Assembly (NCBI RefSeq): GCF_026914265.1
Contig: NC_069136.1
Location: 37,112,862 to 37,176,861 of the forward strand
Direction: 5' to 3'
Source of the DNA: Mya arenaria
Lineage: Eukaryota; Mollusca; Bivalvia; Myida; Myidae
Length of the DNA stretch: 64,000 nucleotides
The notes under the pieces are model-generated. The model was not told the origin of the DNA. It saw only the letters and a list, made by a program, of their open reading frames with translations, and ran no database searches. This document shows positions 12,259 to 23,355 of this stretch, one piece after another; the stretch's first letter is position 1, and the number at the start of each line of letters is the position of its first letter. A program made the position numbers and the translations under genes.

Positions 12259-12464
12259 ATGCACCAGTCAATTATAACCACGCCCCCCCCCCCTCCAGGT
12301 GCGTGGGTATACTGGGGATAGCCGGGGAAATGGGCTGTATTTTTACCATCAGTTTGTTCCCGCAGGGTTGAGATTTTACCCGGGGTAGGCTGGACCGAAA
12401 GTCATAGTACCCGCTATTCCCCGGACCTAGGCGGGGAGGGCGTGGTAACAATTGACTGGTGCAT
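12259..12464. mobile_element. GC-rich TIR MITE, copy 3
   Basis: A compact 206-bp copy with good inverted termini: ATGCACCAGTCAATTATAAC on the left and GTAACAATTGACTGGTGCAT on the right. The interior contains GGGGATAGCCGGGGAAATGG and GGACCGAAAGTCATAG. It shows the family ends best. Confidence 0.88.
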
Positions 12465-12515
12465 AATATACACGATATACCCGCCGTATTTGTGTTCATG
12501 TGGGCCTACCAAAAT

Positions 12516-13002
12516 CAATATGTGTATGCCACGTTTATAACGTCATATATGCTACGCCGGAAGCAAATTTTGCATAAAAGGGAAGACTTAAATCAACCAT
12601 AACCTTTGAATTTTATTACTACACCATTTTAAATAAAACAAAGGGCAGTCTATGCCGCTTAAAGAGCCCCGCCTTCGTTTTATTACCGAAGTTTGGTAAG
12701 GTGATTAGTTTTATCAAACACTTCGACAAACCTGTTTCCAAAACAATGTTTTGACAGTGCTCCGTCAGACGGCCGTATTGTTAAAAGGTTTGTCGAAGTG
12801 TTTTAAGAAACTTAACTCTAAATTAAACTCTGGTAAAAGACCGAAAGTGGGGCCCCGTTAGCGGCGTAGACAGCGCTATTTTTCATTTAAAATGGTAAAG
12901 AAGTAGTGAAGTTATCTTTGTTTAAAGTCATCATTTGAAGCAAAATATTGCCTTCCGACGTAGCATTTATGGTGCAATTTATCACGTGGTATACACACAC
13001 TG
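12516..13002. mobile_element. MITE with 5-bp TSD, copy b
   Basis: 487 bp, starting CAATATGTGTATGCCACG and ending GGTATACACACACTG. It is flanked by AAAAT on both sides (12511-12515 and 13003-13007). The core is collinear with copy a at 3154. The second independent 5-bp duplication confirms the TSD length. Confidence 0.88.
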
Positions 13003-13864
13003 AAAATGCTGTAGGGTGGTTAAATGAATAAAATGATACATATGCGAATGAAAACATTTTGCAGAATGAAACATAATAAAAACAGATATGATAACACATG
13101 TCACTTTTAAAATAAATTCTCAAGATGAATGAATATATATGTTTGTCTTTCTCATTTATGACTAGTAGTATCAAATATATCATTACATATAAGTATATGT
13201 TTGAGTTCATTTGGCACTCTACTGAAAATGGAGCGAGCGCAGCGAGGCCACGGGCCGACGTTTAACTTATAACCGTGACTAAACTCAGTCTACAACATTT
13301 TGACGTCATCTTGAAACACACAAAATATGAGGTGTTTGAAGAGTCACTTACATGCCATTCTATCTAAACTTGGATGAATTTAATTTATGTTTTGCAGTAA
13401 CAAATAACGCAAGTTCACTATTTCAAATAGTGAATTAACTTTTTGATAATTTTCAGTGTTAAGAATTTTTAGCACTCTCTTAATTTCAAATCAAACGTAG
13501 AGGGCTGGGGCTCAATTTCAAAGACGTCATTTCTGAAATTATATTACTTTCGCATACAATTTGGTGCGCCTTTATGAAAACAACAGTATTATAATGAAAG
13601 GCAATAATTTGAAATAAAAGTTCGTTTCAGTGAAAGAGTGCAATATATACACATCATGAACACCAAAGTTAATGAAATCACGCATGGCTAAGCTACTCGC
13701 CAAATGAGCGTAGCTAGCCCTCTATTCATGTGGATTCATAATTGTGCTACGGGGGTTTGGGGTCATGTCCCCTCGGAAAATTTTGAAAACCATGGAGCAA
13801 TCTGGGCGTTGTGAGGTGCTTTATTTAATACGGAAAATGGTCAGTTTTAGGATCATGTAGTCAA
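13003..13864. other. Non-coding DNA with an old repeat fragment
   Basis: A fragment at about 13740-13850 (GGGGGTTTGGGGTCATGTCC, then GGGCGTTGTGAGGTGCTTTA) belongs to the 9690/31490 repeat family. A GC-rich stretch at 13230-13260 (GGAGCGAGCGCAGCGAGGCC) looks like part of another dispersed repeat. I find no gene; the 107-codon minus ORF is AT-driven and unsupported. Confidence 0.5.
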
Positions 13865-14250
13865 GTACGCTTACCACAACTCTCGCTGACTTTTTTTGTC
13901 TGAACATGAGGATTTAGCTGCCTACCCGCGTATAGGCAGCTACGCGCCTGTCGCCAAAACATATCTTTGGTACTCACTCATTGATTTATATAACGCTCTT
14001 ACGTACGCTTACCACAACTCTCGCTGACTTTTTTTTTGTCTGAACATGAGGATTTTGCTGCCTACCCGCGTATAGGCAGCTACGCGCCTGTCGCCAAAAC
14101 ATATCTTTGGTACTCACTCATTGATTTATATAACGCTCTTACGTACGCTTACCACAACTCTCGCTGACTTTTTTTTGTCTGAACATGAGGATTAAGCTAC
14201 CTACCCGCGTATAGGCAGCTACGCGCCTGTCGCCGAAACACGCTCTTACA
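13865..14250. repeat. About 139-bp tandem repeat, 2.8 copies
   Basis: Units start at 13865, 14003 and 14143 with GTACGCTTACCACAACTCTC. Each contains a strong inverted repeat (GCTGCCTACCCGCGTATAGGCAGC, written here as arms GCTGCCTA and TAGGCAGC) that could extrude a hairpin. The third unit is truncated. Copies differ mainly in the length of a T-run. Confidence 0.95.
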
Positions 14251-14516
14251 CGACTTATACAAACATTCATATATATTTTTCACAAATCGTTTGAACAAAA
14301 CTCGTTTTAATCCGTTTTAACATATAATTGTCTATATCAAATAATGCAATCAGCTGATGTTTGATATAGGTCTTACTTCGTTATAACCCGTTTTAATATA
14401 TTATGATTGTATAAAAAGTATAATGGAGTTTTGATAATTGATATATCTGTTGAATAAAACATGCTCAAACGAAAAAGGACAAACCATGGCATAATAACAT
14501 ATTGAGAAAAACTCAC

Positions 14517-14570
14517 CTGTTTTAGAATGTGTTTTTCCCATAATGTCGTTTTTAAAACCACCAAGAAATC
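14517..14570 (-). CDS. Candidate 18-codon internal exon of a minus-strand gene
   Basis: Seen on the minus strand: acceptor AATATAAGCAG, 54 open nucleotides and a near-perfect donor AAAACAG|GTGAGTTTTTC. In phase 1 it reads FLGGFKNDIMGKTHSKT and is symmetric (phase 1 in, phase 1 out). This matches the phase at the end of the exon at 17689 and both ends of the exon at 12074. Inference: an alternative to the 15042 terminal exon in the same gene. The acceptor pyrimidine tract is weak. No known domain. Confidence 0.35.
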
Positions 14571-15041
14571 CTGCTTATATTCTAATTATCCAACCATACC
14601 AGGGGAACATACAGCATTTTAAAACACAACAAATATGATTTAAATGATTCACCTTTATTTCCACGTATATTGTTGAGTATAACTACCTGTGTGTTTATTA
14701 ATAGTTAAATCAATTCCTATTGAAAATAGATCAGTGTATCTTATATCAATCGGTATAGCTTAAACTTCATTTGTAGCATTGACTTTAAACCGTCGCCATT
14801 TGGTCTAATTGTCTAACGTTAAGTAGAGCTTTATAGACACAGTTCATTTAAACCTTTTCTGAACCAAAAAATTCTAAAAAGATATAACCAGAGAAAACAT
14901 ATAGTCAGGACATTAATACTAAGCTCCAATTACACAATAAGAGTCGAATGTAAAATATATATTCAATTTAATTTAATAACCTAAAATCAGAAATAAAAGT
15001 GTTGAGTCTGAGTTCATTGTTGTAAAAGAAGTACTAACAAT

Positions 15042-15274
15042 TTATTTTCTTAAATTTGGAGGCGGGAGAGAAGACCCTGCTTGTGTGGTATCTGAGGTCA
15101 CTGTTGACGGGAAGGGGCCAGTAATTGTTGTTGGATATACCACTGTTGCTCCAGAAATTGGCACGGGAACAGCTGGTGTTTTCTTTTCTGATCCTGTGGC
15201 TCGTGTCTTTATTTTGTCTATTGATCTGAGATTCCTTGGTTGTGGAAGCCATTTTGGAACTGAATCTGGATTTA
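15042..15274 (-). CDS. Terminal exon of a minus-strand Pro/Ser/Thr-rich protein gene
   Basis: On the minus strand an excellent acceptor (CTCTTCCCTTTCACAG) precedes a 233-nt phase-1 exon that is open to a TAA stop at 15042. The peptide begins NPDSVPKWLPQPRNL and ends TVTSDTTQAGSSLPPPNLRK. The segment TPAVPVPISGATVVYPTT is matched by the paralogous exon at 27822 (TPAIPEPNPGPTVVSPTT), and PSTVTSDTT by SPTVTSDTT. AATAAA overlaps the stop and could serve as poly(A) signal. Joined to the exon at 17689 it continues MEPQT-V-NPDSVPKW without a phase conflict, giving about 127 aa. The opposite strand is also open but lacks splice signals. Function unknown; low-complexity, probably disordered. Confidence 0.55.
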
Positions 15275-15299
15275 CTGTGAAAGGGAAGAGGCATAGATA

Positions 15300-16275
15300 A
15301 ACAATGCATCATTTTCAGAACTTACTTTATAAAATAGTTGCAACACTAAGTTTGATGCAAAGCATAAAGGACGCCTTTGATTTTATAGCATGGCTTAAAG
15401 GAAGCAGATGCAGTTTACCAGCATACCAAGTTTGGGGTACCTGGATACAAGTAGTCTTCAGTTATTTAACGAAATCGGATTTTCAGCTAAGGTCACCACG
15501 TCATTGACCTTTGACCAGCTGACGTAAAAAAGGTTGTGGTGTTGGTCACATTTGAGTGACCTCTTCCAAGTTCGAGATCTCTAGGGCTAAGCTTTTTACT
15601 CAATTAATGATAATAAAATGTGTATTTTTAGTTTACGGTCACAACGACCTTGACTTTGTACTCACAAACCTCAAACGCAAAAGGGTTCATATGCTGGTCA
15701 TAACCAACCCGCTTACAAAACGTTTACATCCCTGGGTCATAGCGTTCTTGAGATATTGTTCTGCAACCGATTTTCCGTTTACGGTCACCACCAAATTGAC
15801 CTTTGATCCACTGACCTCAAAATAATATTGTACATTTGCTTGTCATACTAAGTACACATAAAACCAAGTTTGAGGTCCCTGAACCAAAGCGTTCTTCAGA
15901 TATTGAATGCAAAACCGATTTTAACTGAATGTCACCACGACCAGGACCTTTGATACACTGACCTCAAAATCAATATAGTTCATATCCTGGTCATGACCAA
16001 CCAACTTAGAAAGTTAAAGGTGCATGGGCTTAAATGATTTTTTATATCGGAAACCGGTTTTTAGCCGAAGGTAATATTAAGGTAGACATTGACCTTTGAC
16101 CAACTGACCACAAAATCAAAAGGTTGTTTCTGCTGGTCATGACCAACATGCCTACAAAGTTTAAGAGCCCTGTGCCTAAGGGTTCTACAAATATTAATCG
16201 GAAACCGTGGGGATGGAAGGAGGACGAACAGACGACCAGATGATTATATGCCACCCTTTGGGGCAAACAACCCAC
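15300..16275. repeat. Invertebrate GACCTTTGACC-type dispersed repeat
   Basis: It contains several about 155-bp subunits, each with a version of TGACCTTTGACCAGCTGACC, then CAAAATCAATA, CTGGTCATGACCAACC, AAGTTT-AGGTCCCTG and GCGTTCTTGAGATATTG. It ends GACGAACAGACGACCAGA then GATTATATGCCACCC. From memory, this text is widespread in molluscan and other invertebrate genomes as a non-autonomous repeat. The plus and minus ORFs inside it are artefacts. Confidence 0.65.
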
Positions 16276-16337
16276 AGTGCTGTAATACTGAAAATTATAA
16301 ACTTCAGGTTTTATGTTTTTATTTATGAGTTAAGAGG

Positions 16338-16525
16338 TTAAAGCTGCACTCTCACAGATTGAACGATTTGACAACTTTTTTATTTTTTGTCTTAGAACGA
16401 GCCAATTTTTGTGAAAATTCATGGACACAAGTTAAGATTGCTGACAAAAAATTAGATCGCAGATTTATATATTTAAGTTAAAAAATTGATGTTTAATGCA
16501 TATTTATTAAACCATTAGTAAACCA
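16338..16525. repeat. Foldback MITE, copy 2 (one arm only)
   Basis: It starts TTAAAGCTGCACTCTCACAG and runs through the first arm to about the family centre. The second arm is absent, so this is a half copy or a deletion product. Confidence 0.75.
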
Positions 16526-16809
16526 TTCTGACGTCGCGTATCCACGAGAAAATAGAGAAACAAACTTTTATAATGTCCGGCTATTTGGTTTCAATAAATG
16601 TACACATGTACACAACACCGTAAGAAAAAAATGTCGTTAACAATTTCAACACCTACTTATCAATGAAACACATGGCATCTGTATATGCATAAGTTGTCGA
16701 GTTACGTGTGTCCTTTATGTATAATTGTAAATATTTAAGGTCAAATAACTCAATTGAAAGTTATATAGGATATATTATTAGGGCTTCTGAATTTCGTCCA
16801 GAAAATAGC

Positions 16810-17156
16810 TTAAAGCTGCACTCTCACAGATAATACAATTTTTACAACTTTTTTTATTTTTTGTCATGGAAGGAGCATATTTTTGCGTAAATATCTGCAA
16901 ACCAATGATATAAGATTGCTGACAAAAGATCAGATCGCAGATTTTCATATTTCTGTTCGAAAATCAATGTTTTATGGCTTAAACCGTTACAACGGTTTAA
17001 GAAAAATGCATAAAAAATCAATATTTGAACTTAAATATAAAAATCTGCGATCTTCTTTTTTGTCATATGACTGGTTTCCATGGATTTTCGCAAAATGGCT
17101 CTTTCCAAGACAAAAAAAGTTGTGAAAACGTTATATCGGTGAGAGTGCAGCTTTAA
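16810..17156. repeat. Foldback MITE, copy 3 (complete)
   Basis: 347 bp, TTAAAGCTGCACTCTCACAG at the left and GTGAGAGTGCAGCTTTAA at the right. The arms of about 160 nt meet at GGCTTAAACCGTTACAACGG. It is nearly a perfect hairpin. The 80-codon ORF inside is incidental. Confidence 0.88.
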
Positions 17157-17342
17157 GACTCGTTAACTAACATAATAATCATGGAGTCGTTGAATAAAAA
17201 TGTATATTATGTGACTCGTTACAAATCCTATATATCTAAAAAGGTTCCTACTAATTCATAAAACAGTCGCATATCCATATTCGTCTAGTATTGTCAAAAA
17301 CAGACATATCCAGAGGGAACTAAATACTAAATGGTAAGTAAC

Positions 17343-17666
17343 TATTCGGAACTTCTCGGTCATTTTTATCGAACACAACCTCGGATGTATGCCGGTACAT
17401 CAGTAGAAGTAGTCCGTATTTCATCATGAACCAAATGTTGTTATTTTAGCTTGTATTTATTAATCTAAGTTTAAATTGATTGTGAAGTGTATTATTGCAA
17501 ACATAATTAAGATTCCCAAGAATAAAGTAATATGGTTTAACTGCAAAAAATAAAATACTACGCGATCTACTTGCGGCGGACTTAAACATACCGATTTCTG
17601 AGTATGTAAACCGTCCATATACATCCGAGGTTGTTTTCGATAAAATTGGCCCAGGAGCTCCAAATG
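17343..17666 (+). mobile_element. Long-TIR MITE with 9-bp TSD, copy D
   Basis: The most diverged copy (TATTCGGAACTTCTCGGTCA on the left, GGAGCTCCAAATG on the right). The flanking duplication is only partly preserved (GTAAGTAAC and GTAAAAAAT). It lies in the inferred intron between the exons at 17689 and 15042, close to the donor. Confidence 0.8.
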
Positions 17667-17688
17667 GTAAAAAATAAAGTAAAAATAC

Positions 17689-17839
17689 CAGTTTGAGGCT
17701 CCATGTTGGAGGGAAGATCTTCTTCGCTCGGACCCATGTTGGCATCCGGCGTTGTGCAGGTCTGGCTTCGATTCGTTCTATCATGGGCCGGAGGTGAAAT
17801 GTCAGATTGCAACGGCGGAGGCGGGCGGGACTGAGACAT
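17689..17839 (-). CDS. First coding exon of a minus-strand Pro-rich protein gene
   Basis: The minus-strand ATG at 17839 (context GACGACGAAGATGT) opens 50 codons beginning MSQSRPPPPLQSDIS and ending PSNMEPQT. One further base lies before a GTATTTTTAC donor at 17688, so it leaves in phase 1. The segment is GC-richer than its surroundings. Spliced to the phase-1 terminal exon at 15042 it yields an open product of about 127 aa. It could also join the phase-1 cassettes at 14517 and 12074. I see no signal peptide, transmembrane segment or known domain. The donor is only moderate, so the exon is likely but unproven. A longer ORF in another frame across the same region crosses MITE D and is not real. 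Confidence 0.5.
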
Positions 17840-17950
17840 CTTCGTCGTCGCTCACGCTATTACGGCTATAACTGTCTATGACACGAGGCGACTGCTGCTA
17901 GCGGCAGTTTTGCTCCCTGGTGCACGTCTTTTCGTCGTATTAGCACGAAA

Positions 17951-18107
17951 CAGTTGAATCCCGTTTGCTCGAACACGCTTGGCTCGAGCTGCATGTAAAG
18001 GACCGGTTTCGTTAAACTTAGTGAAAGCATTCCCGATTGGCTCAAATTGTCCGAGGCTCGATGTATTTTCGCCGGTCCATGGAAATTCGATCCAACGGGG
18101 TTTGACT
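17951..18107. mobile_element. Pogo/Tigger-like MITE, copy 2
   Basis: The left end is CAGTTGAATCCCGTTTGCTC and the right end, in complement, is AAGTCAAACCCCGTTGG. These match copy 1 at 8588. The interior shares CGCTTGGCTCGA, GCATTCCC and GCCGGTCCATGGAA-TTCGA. TA is retained only on the right side. Confidence 0.65.
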
Positions 18108-19396
18108 TAGACCAAATAATTGTACGTTGACGGATTTTTTTAATGATTTTTGATATCGTAAATCCTTCACATACAAGTTGTTTTGTACCAAAAGTGGGTT
18201 GGTAACTATCGTTTTATTGGAAAGGTAAATCATGTGTTTTAATGCATTTAATGCTTGTTTTGTGCAAAATAACTTTGCACTTACATGGTAAAATATGAAA
18301 ACCTTTATCATCCATTTCAAAGATTAAATACTTAACTAAACACTATTTCAATATATTTTTTTCAAATCCCCCGGGTTTTGCACAAACCCGTTTAGACGTT
18401 AGGGATTGAAAGAATCCCGTATAACACGTATATTATTTTAAATTGTACTTAGAAATGATAGTAGACTTGGAACAATACTGTATAACTACGAAACTACGGA
18501 ACCAAAGCCAGCGAATGGGTTTGGTTTTAATCTACGAATCAAGATTGGAAAATTTGGCCTGATTAAACAAAGATAAGGTATTAACATAATCAATAAACCA
18601 ATATTTTGAATCAAATGAATTTATGACGCCTAAAAAATGAACAAGCTACCTTCTTGAAATGTTGAAGAGGAAAGAGGAAGTCCTGAGATCCGCGCAAGTT
18701 TTTTTCTTCCTTTTATTCAGTCTGGCAATGGGCTACGAAATCAGATTGGTAGAAGGTACTGGCACCACGATGAAACTGATTACACGAATCTGTAATCAGA
18801 ATAAATACGAATTAAGTAAAATCTTAAGTTTAATAAGATTATATTCAACCGTATTGCCTGGTTTTAGAAAAAATGTTGTGGTCTTGCCCATAGCATAGTT
18901 ACTGAAAATAAATCATGCGACAAAACCTTTTTCAGACTAAGTTTAATTTAAACGAATATGAATTAAAAAGAAAAATACTAACTGCTTACCCTGTTCATGC
19001 AGAAAATCACTACCCTGTTTGAAGCTAAATGTCTGAAACATCTAGTGTCGATTGCATACTGCTGTATTGAAATCGATTCTCAAAATAAGGAAAATCATTC
19101 AAAATAAGGAAAATCATTCAAAATAAGGAAAACCGCAAACTATAAAGACACACATGTATGTACTGCTATCACAGTGACTTTTAATGGAACATACTTTTGC
19201 TTTATATTTATACATAATACAGAAACCTTGGACACGAATGACCTGCCAGGTATAATCATTAACCAATATCGCTGAAACTTTCAGTGTCCCTCAAAGCGAG
19301 CCTCTTTGAAATAACCTAGGAAAAGTTAAATCTCCGTGTTCATATCGTTTGCATGTATTTCAGCTCATAGGTGCCCCTCACATAGCTTGGACACTT
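18108..19396. other. AT-rich DNA, no supported gene
   Basis: A 79-codon ORF at 18659-18898 has a hydrophobic N-terminal run (VFFFLLFSLAMG) but no domain or splice context. A short triple repeat of AAAATAAGGAAAATCATTC lies near 19080-19130. A minus-strand GAACAGG|GTAAGCAG donor at 18990 could end a small exon reading TFSFKQGSDFLHEQ (acceptor TTTCAG, phase 0 in and phase 1 out); I rate this weak. Confidence 0.4.
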
Positions 19397-19510
19397 ATGC
19401 ACCCCCCCCCCCCCCGGTCCGGGGAATAGCGGGGACTTTGACTTTCGGTCCAGCCAAGCCCGGGTAAAATCCCCGTCCTGTGGGGACGAACCGCTGGTTA
19501 AATCCCCGCA
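19397..19510. mobile_element. GC-rich TIR MITE, copy 4 (partial)
   Basis: A fragment with a 16-base C-run, then GGGGACTTTGACTTTCGGTC and CCCGGGTAAAATCCCCG as in copy 2. Both termini are largely missing. Confidence 0.65.
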
Positions 19511-19983
19511 AAAATATATAATAGACAGGGTGATCATCTTATTTTGTTTACACTGCTAGAAAGGTAAAAGACTATGCTACAAGACAAATATAAATTTTAT
19601 CCTGGTTTCTGCTACAATTCTAACAAAACCAGACGAAATTCGTTGACTCAACACTGAAAACATAAATTACGAAACAATGAAGAGGTATTTCTCCTTATTA
19701 TAAAAAGCTCTTTAAATACAGACCGACATGAACATTTGCGAAAGGATACAGGAAACATACTTCACACGAACAAGTATCCCGGAAAGACATTCGATTCCCC
19801 CGCACACCGGTCTATAGACCACCCGCGTTCTGAAATTGTCTGTTATCCGCGTGTCAGCTCCTGGAAAGTGGTTACCATGTAGCCACCTTACTTAGCAGCA
19901 CATGCAGCGGGGTATGTGATAGGTGAGATATATCATTTAAGTGTTTCATTAAACATATAACATATTTGTGCCGAAATAAACTT
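19511..19983. other. Non-coding DNA before the pentanucleotide array
   Basis: No gene recognised. The last bases before the array (GCCGAAATAAACTTTATG) resemble the 3' ends of the LINE copies in this window (GAATAAACTTTC at 45590; CAATAAACACTTTG at 55860), which hints at the array's origin. Confidence 0.45.
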
Positions 19984-21157
19984 TATGCTATGTACGTTAT
20001 GTTATGTTATGTTATGTTATATTGTGCTATGCTATGCTATGCTATGCTATACTATGCTATGCTATGCTATGCTATGCTTTGCTATGCCAGCTATGCTATG
20101 CTATGCTATGCTATGCTATGCTATGCTATGCTATGCTTTGCTATGCTATGCTATGCTATGCTATGCTATGCTATGCTATGCTATGCTATGCTATGCTATG
20201 CTATGCTATGACATGCCATGCCATGCTTTGCTATGTTATGCTATGTTATGCTTTCCTATGCTATGCTTTCCTATGCTTTGCTATGCTATGCTATGCTATG
20301 CTATGCTATGCCAGCTATGCCAGCTATGCCAGCTATGCCAGCTATGTCAGCTATGCCAGCTATGCTATGATATGCTATGATATGTTATCATATGCTATCC
20401 TATTCTATGCTATGCCAGCTATGCTATGCCAGCTATGCTATGCTATGCTATGCTATGCTATGCTATGCTATGCTATGCTATGCTATGCTATGCTATGTTA
20501 TCCTATGCTATGATATGCTAAGATATGCTATGCTATGCCAGCTATGTCAGCTATGCCAGCTATGCTATGCTATGCTATGCTATGCTATGCTATGCTATGC
20601 TATGCTATGCTATGCTATGCTATGCTATGCTATGCTATGCTATGCTATGTAGTGTTATGTTATGTAATGTTATGTAATGTTATGTTGTGTTATCTTATGT
20701 TAAGTTGTGTTGTGTTGTGTAATGGCATGTTATGTTATGGCATGTTATGTTATGTTATGTTATGTTGTGCTGTTTTATGCTGTGTTATTTATGTTGTGTT
20801 ACGTTATGTTATACTGTGTTATGTTATGTTATGTTATGTTATGTTGTGGTGTGTTATGTTATGTTATGTTATGTTATGTTATGTTATGTTATGTTATGTT
20901 ATGTTGTGTTGTGTTGTGTTGTGTTGTGTTGTGTTATGTTAAGTTGTGTTATGTTATGTTATGTTATGTTATGGTATGGTATGTTATGCTGTGCTATGTT
21001 ATGTTATGTTATGTTATGTTATGTTATGTTATGTTATGTTATGTTATGTTAATATTAATGTTATGTTATGTTATGTTATGTTATGTTATGTTATGTTATG
21101 TTATGTTATGTTATGTTATGTTATGTTATGTTATGTTATGTTATGTTATGTTATGTT
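19984..21157. repeat. 1.2-kb pentanucleotide array, ATGCT block then ATGTT block
   Basis: From about 20030 to 20648 the unit is ATGCT with scattered 9-10-bp GCCAGCTAT inserts. From about 20649 to 21157 it is ATGTT, with ATGGT and GTGTT variants. Flanking remnants at 19985-20025 are of the ATGTT type. The unit has no stop codon in any plus-strand frame, so the ORFs reading MLCYVMLCY... are artefacts. Confidence 0.97.
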
Positions 21158-22021
21158 TATGTACAATAAGTGTAATGTGAGTAAATTTACTCATTTCAGG
21201 ATTACTGAGCAGCAATAGACTAATGTCATATATGGTTAAGAGTGCCCTGTACTCGTGGCCGCCTCCCGAAACCACACACTTCGGTGCGGCTACTGACTAC
21301 AGAACAGACGACCAGATGCACCTGTTGTCCGCCACTATAATCGTAATCATATTGACATGTGTTTTAGCTTAAACAACGATGGCCGAAAAATAATACATGT
21401 TGTATAAATTGTCCTTCTTCAAAAATACCATATATTAATGTAAAAACATTTTTTTTGCATTTGTAAACCAGTTTTTAAACATTTAGCAAGCTAGTTCGAC
21501 ACTGTTACTAATACCCAGTTATAAAAAATGAGTTTTTGTCGACAAAAAAGAACGATAGAAAATCATGTGCAGACCCGGGCATTCTTAGTACCTACATTAA
21601 ACTAAACCAGTAACTTGTCACCGAGAACATTTGTTTCTTAAACAGCAAAGGCATACAAGGAATTATCTTGACGATTTCTTTCTTTAAAGTCAATTTATTG
21701 ATCTATCTATAAAAACAACACACATAAAACCAGACATAATAATCACTCTACACACATCAATCAATTGATATTGCGTAGCGTTAAGTAATTTGTCAGGAAT
21801 TTGAAAATCTTTATACAATAGATCGCACATTTGTTCTCCCGATGATAGCTAACTTTTTTTTATTTCACATAGTTTTATTGTTTTTAAATAATCTACCTTA
21901 TATTCAATTAAATAATGCTGGAAAATGTTTCTGTATGATGCATTAAAATAGCCACAAATACTCTCCGAAATTGTAAAAAAGTGACGACCATTCACAGCAC
22001 CAATGTGTTATTACTATGCAT
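21158..22021. other. AT-rich non-coding DNA
   Basis: No ORF or RNA gene supported. A short GACGACCAGATGCACC stretch near 21308 resembles the tail of the GACCTTTGACC-type repeat but is too short to assign. Confidence 0.5.
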
Positions 22022-22165
22022 CAGTGTTTGTATACAACGTGATAGTTTGCATCATAAATGCTACGTCGGAAGGCAATATTTTGATTAGAAAAAAAGACAA
22101 AGATACCTTCACTATTTCTTCACCATTTTAAATGAAACATAGCGCAGTCTTACGGAGCCCAACTG
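22022..22165. mobile_element. MITE with 5-bp TSD, copy c (left end only)
   Basis: CAGTGTTTGTATACAACGTG and ATGCTACGTCGGAAGGCAAT match the left part of copy a. The homology stops after ATTTTAAATGAAACATAGCG, so most of the element is missing. Confidence 0.7.
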
Positions 22166-23094
22166 TTATGCTGTACGTCATACCATACTTTGGTTAAAAT
22201 TGTTTTGTTAATTGAAACCATTTTCATAATTTCAGCGTTGGGTTATTTACAAATTATTTGTTAGATGTTTTTACACCTGTTATTTGAAATATGCAACTGT
22301 GTTTGTAACAGGTTGGCAAACGCCAACGATTTAGGATGTTGCTAATTGCCAAACAAAGGAGGTGTCAGTCGAAGCCATATTGACCTCAGCTTACTGTTTT
22401 ATTGTTTCTTTGTATCTAATTTAGCACCTTGACATATGTTTTGATTAGGAACTATTTGAAATCAGAAGTAATTAGTTTGAGCTGAGCTGACAGTCTTTAT
22501 GAAGTATTTCCTGTTTTTCTATTGGTTTAATTTATGATAGGCATGACCGGGCTGCACAATATAAGGTAACATATTTTTTAATTGTAAAAAAAAGAGAGGA
22601 GAAAAAATGTAGTTCTTCATAGAAAACGGACTCTTGAAATTTGTCTGAGCTCGAAGGTGGTTTTACCACAGTCCAGCAAACTACATGTATAGCGTTGTCG
22701 CTGTTGTACAATATATTTGGTGTTAATTTTTGGACTACACACACTGTGTTATTACTTCAAGTATTTGTTAATGAAAGAACAACATAATAAAATCGTGAAA
22801 AGAACTTGGTGTCGTGAAAAGGATTTTGTTTTGGACTTTTAAAAGCTAATTCCCCGGTGTGCCAAAAGTAACGGGTTTATAGTTAAGAAAAACTATTCCC
22901 CATTGGTGCTCCAATCTACTCGTTAATAGATAAAAAAAACGCACGGCACAACACTTGTTGGAGAACAGCGGCTAGTATCTCCGTACCTCAAATCAACACA
23001 GCCAAGCGAGCGAATTCCTTCAATATCTATATGGACTAAATATGCACTATTTGGACATAAATACTTTCGAAATTGTGCGTTCTCAACGACGATA
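22166..23094. other. Non-coding DNA, no supported gene
   Basis: A 70-codon minus-strand ORF at 22532-22744 shows no domain. Nothing else stands out. Confidence 0.45.
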
Positions 23095-23355
23095 ATGAGC
23101 AACTGGCGACGTACGGTTCCACTATACAAGCCGACAATGGAATACCATTTCAAACAGATAACCTGTAAAAGTTGTTTAAGTTGTGGACTCAAACATGCAC
23201 GCAAACAATGCACTGCCAAAAACGCAATCTGCAACCAATGCTCACAGAAAGGTCACTTCAGCCGCAAATGCAGATGTGCAAGAATGTCAACACAGCGTAC
23301 CAAATCAAGAGATACAACCAGAATGACGACGTTTATCATTCGAAAAACTGCATAA
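23095..23355 (+). pseudogene. Retroelement gag-type zinc-knuckle fossil
   Basis: An 86-codon fragment carries two adjacent cysteine-rich knuckles, CLSCGLKHARKQC and CNQCSQKGHFSRKC. The second is a CCHC zinc knuckle, as found in the nucleocapsid part of Gypsy-like gag proteins. No terminal repeats, protease or reverse transcriptase were recognised nearby, so only a small old piece remains. A host CCHC protein is a less likely alternative. Confidence 0.5.

Noticed and set aside
13340-13372. Minus-strand micro-exon with GTAAGTGAC donor
   Set aside because: Only 12 nt would lie between acceptor and donor, with no phase support.
18659-18898. 79-codon ORF with hydrophobic start
   Set aside because: Signal-peptide-like stretch only. 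No conserved motif, splice context or paralogue in the window.
19966-21218. Plus-strand ORFs reading MLCYVMLCYAML
   Set aside because: Translation of a pentanucleotide microsatellite without stops in any frame.
22923-23234. 103-codon minus-strand ORF
   Set aside because: It overlaps the plus-strand zinc-knuckle fossil and has no recognisable domain.
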